Part shown: piece after piece, positions 1 to 7,867 of the stretch
Position numbering within the stretch: position 1 is the first letter of the stretch
Layout of the letters: each line of letters opens with the position of its first letter
Assembly: GCF_014257025.1 (NCBI RefSeq)
Contig: NZ_JACMSF010000015.1
Coordinates: 1 to 64,000 of the forward strand
Reading direction: 5' to 3'
DNA from: Streptomyces cupreus
GTDB taxonomy: Bacteria > Actinomycetota > Actinomycetes > Streptomycetales > Streptomycetaceae
Length of the DNA stretch: 64,000 nt
Position numbers and translations under genes: made by a program
The notes under the pieces: model-generated
What the model was told of the DNA's origin: nothing
Databases searched by the model: none
Seen by the model: only the letters and a program-made list of their open reading frames with translations

Positions 1-1031
1 GTCGAGGCGCAGGTGGTGATGGTGCCGCCCTTGCGGGTGACGAAGACGGAGGCGCCGAAGGTCTCGCGGCCGGGGTGCTCGAAGACGATGTCGATGTCCT
101 CGCCGCCGGTGAGTTCGCGGATGCGCTTGCCGAAGCGCTTCCACTCCTTCGGGTCCTGGGTGGTCTCGTCCTTCCAGAACTTGTAGCCCTCGGCGTTGCG
201 GTCGATGATCGCCTCGGCGCCCATCGAGCGGCAGATCTCCGCCTTCTGAGGGCTGCTCACCACACAGATCGGGTTGGCGCCACCGGCCAGCGCGAACTGC
301 GTGGCGTAGCTGCCGAGTCCGCCGCTCGCGCCCCAGATCAGGACGTTGTCGCCCTGCTTCATGCCGGCGCCGTTGCGGGAGACCAGCTGGCGGTAGGCGG
401 TGGAGTTGACCAGGCCCGGGGCCGCGGCCTCCTCCCAGCTGAGGTGCTTGGGCTTCGGCATCAGCTGGTTGGACTTGACGAGCGCGATCTCGGCGAGGCC
501 GCCGAAGTTCGTCTCGAAGCCCCAGATCCGCTGCTCCGGGTCGAGCATCGTGTCGTTGTGGCCGTCCGAGGACTCCAGTTCGACGGAGAGGCAGTGCGCG
601 ACGACCTCGTCACCGGGGTTCCAGGCGTTGACGCCCGGTCCGGTGCGCAGGACGACGCCCGCGAGGTCGGAGCCGATGATGTGGTACGGCAGGTCGTGGC
701 GCTTGGTGAGCTCGCTGAGCCGGCCGTAGCGCTCCAGGAATCCGAAGGTCGACAGCGGCTCGAAGATCGAGGTCCAGACCGAGTTGTAGTTCACCGAGGA
801 GGCCATGACGGCCACCAGGGCCTCGCCCGGGCCGAGCTCCGGCACCGGCACGTCGTCCAGGTGGATCGACTTGCGGGGGTCCTTGTCGCGGGTTTCGAGG
901 CCCGCGAACATCTCCGTCTCGTCCTTGTGCACGGTGATCGCGCGGTACGACTCGGGGAGCGGCAGAGCGGCGAAGTCGGCCGGCGTCGAGTCCGGCGACT
1001 GGATCGCGTCCAGGATGTCCTTCACGGTCAC
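1..1031 (-). CDS. ccr: Crotonyl-CoA carboxylase/reductase, 3' end outside window
   Basis: This enzyme carries out NADPH-dependent reductive carboxylation of crotonyl-CoA to ethylmalonyl-CoA, supplying C2 assimilation and polyketide extender units in the cytoplasm. The visible 343 residues begin MTVKDILDAIQSPDS and continue through an MDR-type N-terminal domain into the Rossmann nucleotide-binding segment (glycine-rich WGASGGLGSY near residue 235). The family is about 445 residues, so roughly the last 100 are missing because the window starts here. I chose the GTG at 1029-1031 because GGAGG lies 7 nt upstream; an in-frame GTG two codons later is possible. The neighbouring TetR and 3-hydroxybutyryl-CoA dehydrogenase genes fit the same pathway. 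Confidence 0.95.
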   Translation of the reverse strand, partial: MTVKDILDAIQSPDSTPADFAALPLPESYRAITVHKDETEMFAGLETRDKDPRKSIHLDDVPVPELGPGEALVAVMASSVNYNSVWTSIFEPLSTFGFLERYGRLSELTKRHDLPYHIIGSDLAGVVLRTGPGVNAWNPGDEVVAHCLSVELESSDGHNDTMLDPEQRIWGFETNFGGLAEIALVKSNQLMPKPKHLSWEEAAAPGLVNSTAYRQLVSRNGAGMKQGDNVLIWGASGGLGSYATQFALAGGANPICVVSSPQKAEICRSMGAEAIIDRNAEGYKFWKDETTQDPKEWKRFGKRIRELTGGEDIDIVFEHPGRETFGASVFVTRKGGTITTCAS

Positions 1032-1224
1032 GGTGTTGCCTCCGGCGATACGCGTCCTGAGGGGGACGCTGAGGGTTACGTCGGTGCTGCTGAGGGTGTG
1101 TTGCGGTTGCCGTCGGTTCGGCGTGTGGTGCTGTTCGGCAGCGCTTTGTGGCGCGGAGGGTGCCTGTGACGCAGGCGTCCGGCGCGCGAGCCGTTGGGCT
1201 CGTCGGGACAGGCCGGACACCATC

Positions 1225-1253
1225 AACGTATGACACCGCGTGTCAGGTGACAA
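1225..1253 (-). promoter_or_regulatory. ccr promoter with palindromic operator in the spacer
   Basis: On the minus strand a -35-like TTGTCA (1248-1253) and a -10-like TACGTT (1225-1230) are exactly 17 nt apart. The spacer holds the inverted repeat TGACACGCGGTGTCA (1231-1245). A repressor bound there would cover both promoter elements. TetR-family proteins usually bind such short palindromes, and the adjacent TetR gene is the obvious candidate; this link is inference. The rest of the 1032-1428 gap holds only a TTACGTAA octamer near 1293 and the terminator at 1361-1388. Confidence 0.7.
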
Positions 1254-1360
1254 GGCACTGAGTGCCAGAAGTTGCTCTCAGGTGAAATCTTTACGTAACA
1301 AATGAGCGATGATCGATCGAACGGCTCCTGAAAGATGCCGGAAAACCTGCCCTGACATGC

Positions 1361-1388
1361 CAAAACGGCCACCCCGTGGGGTGGCCGT
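1361..1388 (-). terminator. Rho-independent terminator of the TetR gene
   Basis: An 11-bp stem (ACGGCCACCCC at 1365-1375 with its complement at 1378-1388) is followed, reading along the minus strand, by TTTT. It lies 40 nt beyond the TetR stop codon and separates that gene from ccr. Confidence 0.8.
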
Positions 1389-1428
1389 CATCACAGTGGC
1401 GAAGAGTCTCGGCGGGCCCTTCGGGTCC

Positions 1429-2238
1429 TCAGCGCTCCTTCAGTGCCTCTTCGATGGTCCGCATCACCTGGTCCAGCGGTGCGTCCGTACGGGCGACCGT
1501 CACCAGGACCTCGCCATGGGCGGAGACCGTCGCCGCGGCCGGCTGGGGCGTGGTCGTCCGGCCGGCTCCTATGCCGGTGCCGAACGTCTTGCGGACGATG
1601 GCGAAGGCATGGTCCAGCTGCGTCTCCACATCGCCCTGGCCGCCCGCCCGCAGCCAGCGCCGCAGCACATGGTTGTGGGCGGTGACCACGGCGGAGGCGG
1701 CGACCTCCGCCAGCAGCGGATCGTCGTTGGCGTCGTCGTCGTGCGCGTGCTCGTCGAAGTGGCCGAGGAGATAACGCGTGAAGAGGCGTTCGTAGCGGGC
1801 CACCGACGCGATCTCCGCCTCGCGCAGGGTCGGCACCTCGCGCGTGAGCTTGTAGCGGGCGACCGAGATCTCCGGGCGGGCCGCGTACATCCGCATGACT
1901 TCCTTGATACCGCGGCACACCGTGTCGAGCGGATGCTCGTGCGCGGGGGCGGCGTTGAGCACCGCCTCGGCACGGATCAGGGTGTCGTCGTGATCGGGGA
2001 AGATCGCCTCTTCCTTGGAGCGGAAGTGGCGGAAGAAGGTGCGGCGGGCGACCCCGGCCGCGGCCGCGATCTCGTCGACGGTGGTCGCCTCGTACCCCTT
2101 CGTGGCGAACAGCTCCATCGCCGCGGCCGCCAGTTCTCGGCGCATCTTGAGCCGCTGGGCGGCCGCGCGAGTGCCCGCGGCACTCTCCGGCGCGTCGGGC
2201 GTGGCTGGTGTACGTGAGGACTTGGCGGGCTGGGACAT
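1429..2238 (-). CDS. TetR/AcrR family transcriptional regulator
   Basis: A 269-residue one-component regulator. An N-terminal helix-turn-helix spans about residues 33-80 (core EATTVDEIAAAAGVARRTFF) and is followed by an alpha-helical ligand-binding domain. I placed the start at ATG 2238; the open frame extends upstream but the extra residues look non-coding. No Shine-Dalgarno sequence is visible, and a TACGTT box ends 6 nt upstream of the ATG, so the mRNA may be leaderless. The gene lies between ccr and hbd in the same orientation, which suggests control of the ethylmalonyl-CoA pathway, possibly through the palindromes at 1231-1245 and 2251-2264. The ligand is unknown. Confidence 0.9.
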   Translation of the reverse strand: MSQPAKSSRTPATPDAPESAAGTRAAAQRLKMRRELAAAAMELFATKGYEATTVDEIAAAAGVARRTFFRHFRSKEEAIFPDHDDTLIRAEAVLNAAPAHEHPLDTVCRGIKEVMRMYAARPEISVARYKLTREVPTLREAEIASVARYERLFTRYLLGHFDEHAHDDDANDDPLLAEVAASAVVTAHNHVLRRWLRAGGQGDVETQLDHAFAIVRKTFGTGIGAGRTTTPQPAAATVSAHGEVLVTVARTDAPLDQVMRTIEEALKER

Positions 2239-2250
2239 GACCCGAACGTA

Positions 2251-2264
2251 CTGCATCTGTGCAG
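2251..2264. promoter_or_regulatory. Palindrome upstream of the TetR gene
   Basis: CTGCATCTGTGCAG has 5-bp arms around a 4-nt centre. It sits 12 nt upstream of the TetR start codon, next to the TACGTT box, where an autoregulatory operator would be expected. Its sequence differs from the ccr palindrome, so the two may not bind the same protein. Confidence 0.45.
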
Positions 2265-2374
2265 GATGGTGCGCATGTCCCAGGGTTCCCCCGCCCTGGA
2301 GGGGCGGGGGTGAGGCCGCGGGGTCGAGCAGTCCGCCCCAGTCCTCGCCTACGCGGAACCAGTCGCCTGGACGG

Positions 2375-4180
2375 TCACCGCCGGGCATGTTCGCGGAAGC
2401 CGCGGCCCGTCTTACGGCCGAGGCAGCCCGCGGCCACCAGGTGCTCCAGCAGGGGCGCCGGAGCCAGGCCCGGGTCACGGAACTCGCGGTGCAGGACCTT
2501 CTCGATGGCCAGCGACACATCGAGCCCGACCACGTCCAGCAGCTCGAACGGGCCCATCGGGTAGCCGCCGCCCAGCTTCATCGCCGCGTCGATGTCGTCG
2601 AGCGAGGCGTAGTGCTCCTGCACCATCTTGATCGCGTTGTTCAGGTATGGGAACAGTAGGGCGTTGACGATGAATCCGGCCCGGTCGCCGCAGTCCACGG
2701 CGTGCTTCTTGACCCGGCCGCAGACCTCACGGACCGTGGCGTGCACGTCGTCCGCGGTCAGGACGGTACGGACGACCTCGACCAGCTTCATGGCCGGGGC
2801 CGGGTTGAAGAAGTGCATGCCGATCACGTCCTGCGGACGCGAGGTGGCGCGGGCACAGGCGACGACGGGCAGCGAGGAGGTGGTGGTCGCCAGCACCGCG
2901 CCCGGCTTGCAGACCTTGTCCAGCGTGGCGAACAGCTGCTGCTTGATCTCCAGGTCCTCGGCGACGGCCTCGACTGCCAGGTCGACCTCGGCGAAGGAGT
3001 CGTAGGAGCCCGCCGGGGTGATCCGCTCCAGGGTCTGGGCCGCGGCCTCCGCGGTCATCCGGCCCTTGTCGACGGAGCGCGCGAGCGACTTGCCGATGCG
3101 GGCCTTCGCGGCCTGCGCCTTCTCCTCGCTGCGGGCGGCGAGGACGACCTCGTAGCCGGCCTTGGCGAAGACCTCGGCGATACCGGAGGCCATGGTGCCG
3201 GAACCGGCGACGCCGACCGAGCGGACCTCACGGCCCGGGACCGGGACGGAGCCCTCCAGCGGCGTCAGGGCGTCCCGCACGACGACCGCGCTGCCCGGGG
3301 CCTCGTAGCTGTAGAAACCACGGCCCGACTTACGGCCCGTCAGGCCCGCCTCGCTGAGCTGCTTGAGGATCGGCGCGGGGGCGTGCAGCCGGTCGTGGGA
3401 CTCGGCGTACATGGCGTCCAGGACCGTGCGCGCGGTGTCGATGCCGATGAGGTCGAGCAGCGCGAGCGGGCCCATGGGCAGTCCGCAGCCGAGCCGCATC
3501 GCGGCGTCGATGTCCTCACGGGATGCGTACTTGGCCTCGTACATCGCGGCGGCCTGGTTGAGGTAGCCGAACAGCAGTCCGTCGGCGACGAATCCGGGCC
3601 GGTCGCCCACCGCGACGGGCTCCTTGCCGAGGTCCAGGGCGAGGTCGGTGACGGCGGCGACGGCCGCGGGCGCGGTCAGCACCGAGGAGACGACCTCGAC
3701 AAGACGCATCGCCGGGGCCGGGTTGAAGAAGTGCAGGCCCAGCACCCGCTCGGGGCGCGCCGAGTCGGCGGCGAGCCGGGTGACGGACAGGGCGTTGGTC
3801 CCGGTGGCCAGGATCGCCTCGGGGCGCACGATCCCGTCCAGCGCGCGGAAGATCTGCTGCTTGATCTCGTACGACTCCGGCGCCACCTCGATGACCAGGT
3901 CGGCGTCGGCCGCCGCGGCCAGGTCGGTGGTGGTGCGGACCCGGGCGAGGGCCTCGGCGCGCTCCTGCTCGGTGAGCTTGCCGCGCTCCACGGCGCGGGC
4001 GGTGGAGGCCTCCAGGGCGGCGACCGACTGGCCTGCCGCGGCCTCGCTGATGTCGATTCCGACGACCTCGCGGCCGGCCTTGGCGAGGACCTCGGTGATG
4101 CCGGTGCCCATGGTGCCGAGGCCGATGACGGCGACGGTCCTGATCGGGGACGCGGGAGTGTCGGACAGGGGAGTGGCCAT
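2375..4180 (-). CDS. Tandem-duplicated 3-hydroxybutyryl-CoA dehydrogenase
   Basis: A 601-residue protein that probably oxidises or reduces the acetoacetyl-CoA / 3-hydroxybutyryl-CoA pair, upstream of crotonyl-CoA in the ethylmalonyl-CoA route. It contains two complete copies of the 3-hydroxyacyl-CoA dehydrogenase fold. Each copy has a Rossmann domain (GLGTMGTGI near residue 20; GSGTMASGI near residue 312), an HFFNPAPAM segment, and a C-terminal dimerisation domain ending in GRKSGRGFY or GRKTGRGF. Single-copy homologues are about 285 residues. The start ATG at 4180 follows CTGGAG with 7-nt spacing. The same orientation as TetR and ccr suggests common control. Confidence 0.92.
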   Translation of the reverse strand: MATPLSDTPASPIRTVAVIGLGTMGTGITEVLAKAGREVVGIDISEAAAGQSVAALEASTARAVERGKLTEQERAEALARVRTTTDLAAAADADLVIEVAPESYEIKQQIFRALDGIVRPEAILATGTNALSVTRLAADSARPERVLGLHFFNPAPAMRLVEVVSSVLTAPAAVAAVTDLALDLGKEPVAVGDRPGFVADGLLFGYLNQAAAMYEAKYASREDIDAAMRLGCGLPMGPLALLDLIGIDTARTVLDAMYAESHDRLHAPAPILKQLSEAGLTGRKSGRGFYSYEAPGSAVVVRDALTPLEGSVPVPGREVRSVGVAGSGTMASGIAEVFAKAGYEVVLAARSEEKAQAAKARIGKSLARSVDKGRMTAEAAAQTLERITPAGSYDSFAEVDLAVEAVAEDLEIKQQLFATLDKVCKPGAVLATTTSSLPVVACARATSRPQDVIGMHFFNPAPAMKLVEVVRTVLTADDVHATVREVCGRVKKHAVDCGDRAGFIVNALLFPYLNNAIKMVQEHYASLDDIDAAMKLGGGYPMGPFELLDVVGLDVSLAIEKVLHREFRDPGLAPAPLLEHLVAAGCLGRKTGRGFREHARR

Positions 4181-4389
4181 CGCGGGACTCCAGAAATGAG
4201 GGTGACGACTGGGAGTGCGCCCGGGTGCGCCTGAGGGGCGCACCGGGTGCCTGAGAAATGCGGGTGTCTGCCGGGCTGCGAGCGCACACGCCCGGTGCCG
4301 TCGACGCGGACGTGCACACGTCCGGTGAACGGTGATGGCCGACCGGCCCTGTCCCGTGGCCGAGTCGTACTGCGGTACCTGAGGTACCG
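4181..4389 (-). promoter_or_regulatory. Structured leader and operator of the dehydrogenase gene
   Basis: Three symmetric elements lie in the gap upstream of the dehydrogenase. A hairpin at 4224-4244 has 8-bp arms (GGTGCGCC and its complement) around a 5-nt loop. An inverted repeat at 4307-4324 has CGGACGTG arms around CA. The nearly perfect 17-bp palindrome CGGTACCTGAGGTACCG lies at 4373-4389. The last overlaps a possible minus-strand promoter (TTCGGT, 16 nt, TACGAC), so it is the best operator candidate; the other two would lie in the transcribed leader. From 4390 to 4560 I see only a possible promoter area for the HEAT-repeat gene. Confidence 0.5.
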
Positions 4390-4560
4390 AACCGACTGCT
4401 CCTGCGATGGCTGCGTCACCAGGCCATCGCGGGTGGATCGCGAGGGGGTACCTCGCTCGTCTGAGCTTAACCCGCGGGTAACGAGCGCGCCAGTCCCCGT
4501 CCTTCACCGTCTTTGTGATGTAGGTCCCGAGGCGGCGGGCCCGCCCATAGGCTCCATGCC

Positions 4561-5136
4561 ATGGACGAAGAGTTGCGATCACTCACGGAGCGCTTACGGC
4601 GGGAGTCGGGCGGGGGTGCGGGCTTCGAGCGGCTCGTGGGGACCGGGGACCTGGACGAGCTGGCCGATGTCCTCACCGCGCCGGGGCAGTCACTGTGGGC
4701 CCGGGAGCTGGCCGCGTTCCGGCTCGGACTCGCGGGGGACCGGCGGGCGTTCGAAGCTCTGGTCCTGCTGCTGAACCACCGTGACCCAGAGCGTTGCGTG
4801 TCCGCCGCGTACGCCCTGGCCCGGCTCGGCGATCCTCGTACGGCCCGAGCGGCGGCGGCGCTCGCCACGAACGAACTGCGCGTCGCGTACGCGCTGCACC
4901 CGGTCCGGCTGCTGGTCGAACTGCGGGCCCCCGAGGCCGTACCCGCGCTGATCACGACCCTGGAGCGGCGACTGCGCCCGCACGATCCCTACCGCCGGGT
5001 CGCGCTCGCCTGTGTCGAGGGGCTCGGCACCCTGGGCGACGCCCGCGCCCGGACCGTGCTGAACGAGGCGCTGGCCCATCCGGCGCTCGCCCAGGCCGCG
5101 GTGCGGGCGCTCGCGCGGATCCCTAGGCAGCGATGA
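4561..5136 (+). CDS. HEAT-repeat protein with a TTA codon
   Basis: A 191-residue soluble protein built of alpha-helical HEAT-like repeats; repeated segments of the type AAYALARLGDPRTARAAAA occur from about residue 40 to the end. Such proteins are scaffolds, and no enzymatic motif is visible. Codon 12 (4594-4596) is TTA, which is rare in Streptomyces and makes translation depend on the bldA leucyl-tRNA. The last 14 nt overlap the convergent acetyltransferase gene. Confidence 0.8.
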   Translation: MDEELRSLTERLRRESGGGAGFERLVGTGDLDELADVLTAPGQSLWARELAAFRLGLAGDRRAFEALVLLLNHRDPERCVSAAYALARLGDPRTARAAAALATNELRVAYALHPVRLLVELRAPEAVPALITTLERRLRPHDPYRRVALACVEGLGTLGDARARTVLNEALAHPALAQAAVRALARIPRQR

Positions 5137-5656
5137 GTTCTCTGACGTACCGCACCTCCGGCACCGCCACGCCGTCCACCTCGAAGGGCTCCTCGGCGCC
5201 GTCGGGGAGGAAGCCGGCCCGTTCGTAGAAGCGGCGGGCGTCGGCGTTCTCCTTCAGGACCCAGAGCAGCATGCGCGGGTGTCCGTCGGCCGTGCACCGG
5301 CGGATCGACTCCTTCAGCAGGGCCCGGCCGATCCCGGCGCCGTACTGCCCGGGGTCCACGTAGATGGCGTACAGCTCGGCGTCCTCGGTGCGGGTGTCGC
5401 CCTCGCGGTACGGACCATGGCAGGCCCAGCCGACCGCCTTGCCCTCCCGCTCGGCGATGAGGTCCACCCGCAGGCCGTCGCCCTGGGCGAGACGGGCGCG
5501 ATGACGGTCGGCGTCCTCGGAGACGCTGAGGCCGTCGAGGTACGGCTGCGGCATCAGCCCCCGGTACGCGGTACGCCAGCCGCCGACGCGGATCTCGGCG
5601 ACGCGGCCGCAGTCGGCCACCGTCATCTCGCGGATGCGAAGGTGATCGTCGTCCAT
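5123..5656 (-). CDS. GNAT family N-acetyltransferase
   Basis: A 177-residue acetyl-CoA-dependent acyltransferase. The GNAT fold is visible: an N-terminal strand-helix (RIREMTVADCGRVAEIRVGG), the ELYAIYVDPGQYGAGIGRALL motif A near residues 92-112 with the Q/R-x-x-G-x-G/A pyrophosphate loop, and a C-terminal NADARRFYERAGF segment. The substrate cannot be deduced. It is convergent with, and overlaps by 14 nt, the HEAT-repeat gene. Confidence 0.9.
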   Translation of the reverse strand: MDDDHLRIREMTVADCGRVAEIRVGGWRTAYRGLMPQPYLDGLSVSEDADRHRARLAQGDGLRVDLIAEREGKAVGWACHGPYREGDTRTEDAELYAIYVDPGQYGAGIGRALLKESIRRCTADGHPRMLLWVLKENADARRFYERAGFLPDGAEEPFEVDGVAVPEVRYVRELIAA

Positions 5657-5696
5657 GACCGCACCCTAGGGCGCGGCCGGCCAGGCGGGCGTCCGA

Positions 5697-6125
5697 TTAT
5701 TCGGGGAGCAGGATGGGGTGCGCGGGCTGTTCCGGCACCACCGCGAACGCCTCGATCTCCATCCGGAACTCCGGTCGCACCAGCGCCGCCACCTGCACCG
5801 CCGACGCGGCCGGCAGGCGGTCGTCCGGTATGTGCTCGGCGCGGGCCGCGCGGATCGCGGGCAGGTCCGCCATGTCCGTGACGAAGTAGGTGAGTTTGAC
5901 GACGTCGTCGAAGGTCGCCCCGGCCGCGGCGAGGCAGCGCCTCAGGTTCTCGAAGACCTGGCGGGCCTGGGCGGCCGGGTCGTCCTCGCCGACCGGCTCG
6001 CCCTTCTCGTCGAGCGGGAGCTGGCCGGCGATGGCCACGAAGCGGCCCGTGCCCAGGACCACATGGCTGTACTGCGCGGCGGCGGCCACGCCGTCGGGGG
6101 CGGGAATCCTGGTCAGCTCACTCAT
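5697..6125 (-). CDS. RidA family deaminase-like protein
   Basis: A 142-residue member of the RidA/YjgF/UK114 family, whose characterised members hydrolyse reactive enamine/imine intermediates. Diagnostic segments are AAQYSHVVLGTGRFVAIAGQ near the N-terminus and a central ENLRRCLAAAGATFDDVVKL. In the usual C-terminal signature the substrate-binding arginine follows a hydrophobic stretch; here AALVRPEFRMEIEAFAV keeps an arginine and the acidic residue. ATG 6125 is preferred over an in-frame ATG 6 codons upstream because the family starts close to this point. Confidence 0.88.
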   Translation of the reverse strand: MSELTRIPAPDGVAAAAQYSHVVLGTGRFVAIAGQLPLDEKGEPVGEDDPAAQARQVFENLRRCLAAAGATFDDVVKLTYFVTDMADLPAIRAARAEHIPDDRLPAASAVQVAALVRPEFRMEIEAFAVVPEQPAHPILLPE

Positions 6126-6174
6126 GCGTCCATGGTGGACCATGGGTCTGACAACGCCCGCCCCCGAGGGGGGC

Positions 6175-7731
6175 TCAGCCGCGGAAGCCGAGCAGACCGT
6201 GCAGCGTCGCGCCGTGTGAGGACGTCGATGTCGAGCTCAGCGGTTTCGGGTTGGGCAGCGCCTCGCACACCGCGTCGACCTCACCGCCGCTGCGCGGCAC
6301 CGTGCCGTCGGTCAGATACTTCGCCAGGTGCTTGTCCAGGCAGGCGTTCCCGCTCAGCGAGATGCCGTGGTTCTGACCGCCCTGCTCGACCACCAGGCTG
6401 GAGCCGTGCAGCAGACGGTGGACCGTCACGGCGCCGTGGTACGGCGTGGCCGCGTCCTCGGTCGCCTGGAGGAGCAGTACCGGCGGCAGCTCGCCGTTGG
6501 CGACGTCCACCGGCTCCAGGGAGTCGGTCGGCCAGAACGCGCAGGGCGCGTTGTACCAGGCGTTGTTCCAGGTCATGAACGGCGCCTTCGCGTACACCGC
6601 CCAGTTGTCGTCACGCCACTGCTCCCAGTCGCGCGGCCAGCCCGCGTCCCGGCACTGCACGGACGTATAGATGCTGTAGCCGTTGTCGCCCGCGGCGTCC
6701 ACGGCGGCGAAGTTGTCGTACGCCTCCACCAGCGGCTCGGTGTTCTTGTCGCCCACGTACGCCGCGAACGCCTCCGCGAGATAGGGCCAGTAGCCGTTGT
6801 AGTAGCCGCCGGGCAGGAAGGTGTCCTCCAGTTCGGCGGCGCCCACCTTGCCGCCGGCCGGGTTCTTCGCCAGCGCGGCCCGCATCGCGTACCACTCGTC
6901 CTCGATCTTCGCCGGGTCGGTGCCCAGCTTGTAGGTCGCGTCGTGCTTGGCGACCCATGCCATGAAGGCGAGGTGACGGTCGTTGAAGGCGTAGTCCTGC
7001 GCGAGGTTGTCCTCGTACCAGACGCCCGTGGGGTCCACGACCGAGTCCAGGACCAGGCGTCGCACCCGCTCCGGGAAGAGTTTGGCGTAGACCGCGCCGA
7101 GATAGGTGCCGTACGAGTAACCGAAGTAATTGATCCGCTTCGCGCCCACCGCGTGCCGGATCCGGTCCATGTCCTGCACGGCGCTGATCGTGTTGATGTA
7201 CGGCAACAGATGCGCGTACTTGTCGCCGCACGCCTTCGCGAACGACTTCGCCCGCAGGAGGTTGGCTCCATCGATCGCCGGGGAGCTCGGCACCGAGTCC
7301 GGGCGCACCGGGTTGAAGTACCCGGGCTTGCAGTCGAGCGCGGGCTTGCTCTTGCCGACCCCGCGCGGGTCGAAGCCGATCACGTCGTACTGCGCCGCCA
7401 CCGACTTGGGCAGCGTGGACGCGACGAAGCCGGCCAGCGTGAGGCCGCTGCCGCCCGGTCCGCCGGGGTTGACCAGCAGCGGGCCCTGGTACTTCTTCGC
7501 GGTGTGCGGCACGCGCGAGAGGGCGAGCGTGATCTGCTCCCCGTGCGGATTCGCGTGGTCGAGCGGCACCTTGAGGGAAGCGCACTGGAGCGTCGGATAG
7601 GTGGTGGTGCCGCAGTTCTTCCAGGTGAGCTTCGGAGCCGAGTGCGGCGCCCTCGCCTCGGCGGGGACTGCCGTGAACGTTCCGGCCACGACGACGGCGG
7701 CAGCGCACAGCACGGCTGCGCGTTTTCTCAT
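6175..7731 (-). CDS. Secreted TAP-like alpha/beta-hydrolase (tripeptidyl aminopeptidase family)
   Basis: A 518-residue exported peptidase-like hydrolase. Residues 1-27 form a Sec signal peptide (MRKR, a hydrophobic core, then AEA). The alpha/beta-hydrolase fold follows, with oxyanion segment NPGGPGGSG, nucleophile elbow GYSYG, an acid in ATEDAATP and the catalytic histidine in GQNHGIS. The C-terminal TAP-like domain is present. Homologues release tripeptides from extracellular protein substrates. The upstream gap carries a perfect 14-bp palindrome (7833-7846) that could be its operator. Confidence 0.92.
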   Translation of the reverse strand: MRKRAAVLCAAAVVVAGTFTAVPAEARAPHSAPKLTWKNCGTTTYPTLQCASLKVPLDHANPHGEQITLALSRVPHTAKKYQGPLLVNPGGPGGSGLTLAGFVASTLPKSVAAQYDVIGFDPRGVGKSKPALDCKPGYFNPVRPDSVPSSPAIDGANLLRAKSFAKACGDKYAHLLPYINTISAVQDMDRIRHAVGAKRINYFGYSYGTYLGAVYAKLFPERVRRLVLDSVVDPTGVWYEDNLAQDYAFNDRHLAFMAWVAKHDATYKLGTDPAKIEDEWYAMRAALAKNPAGGKVGAAELEDTFLPGGYYNGYWPYLAEAFAAYVGDKNTEPLVEAYDNFAAVDAAGDNGYSIYTSVQCRDAGWPRDWEQWRDDNWAVYAKAPFMTWNNAWYNAPCAFWPTDSLEPVDVANGELPPVLLLQATEDAATPYHGAVTVHRLLHGSSLVVEQGGQNHGISLSGNACLDKHLAKYLTDGTVPRSGGEVDAVCEALPNPKPLSSTSTSSHGATLHGLLGFRG

Positions 7732-7832
7732 CGAGTCCTCCCAGGACGGAGGGGGTTCGGACCGCGAGGGTCACGGTCCACGCCGCATCGTCCCGGAAAG
7801 CCCGCCCGGAAGAACGTGTTCTGGCAATACTT

Positions 7833-7846
7833 GACCCAATTGGGTC
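7833..7846. promoter_or_regulatory. Perfect 14-bp palindrome upstream of the secreted peptidase
   Basis: GACCCAATTGGGTC is a perfect palindrome in the 136-nt gap between the radical-SAM stop and the secreted hydrolase start. It lies about 100 nt upstream of the hydrolase start. A weaker symmetric element, AGAACGTGTTCT, follows at 7811-7822. No regulator gene is adjacent. Confidence 0.5.
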
Positions 7847-7867
7847 GTCTGTTGCGCTCGGATGCTC

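Noticed and set aside
4446..4451. GGGTAC upstream of the HEAT-repeat gene as a SigB promoter
   Set aside because: No GNNT at 14-16 nt spacing.
7811..7822. AGAACGTGTTCT as a second LexA box
   Set aside because: The GAAC and GTTC halves are 2 nt apart instead of 4.
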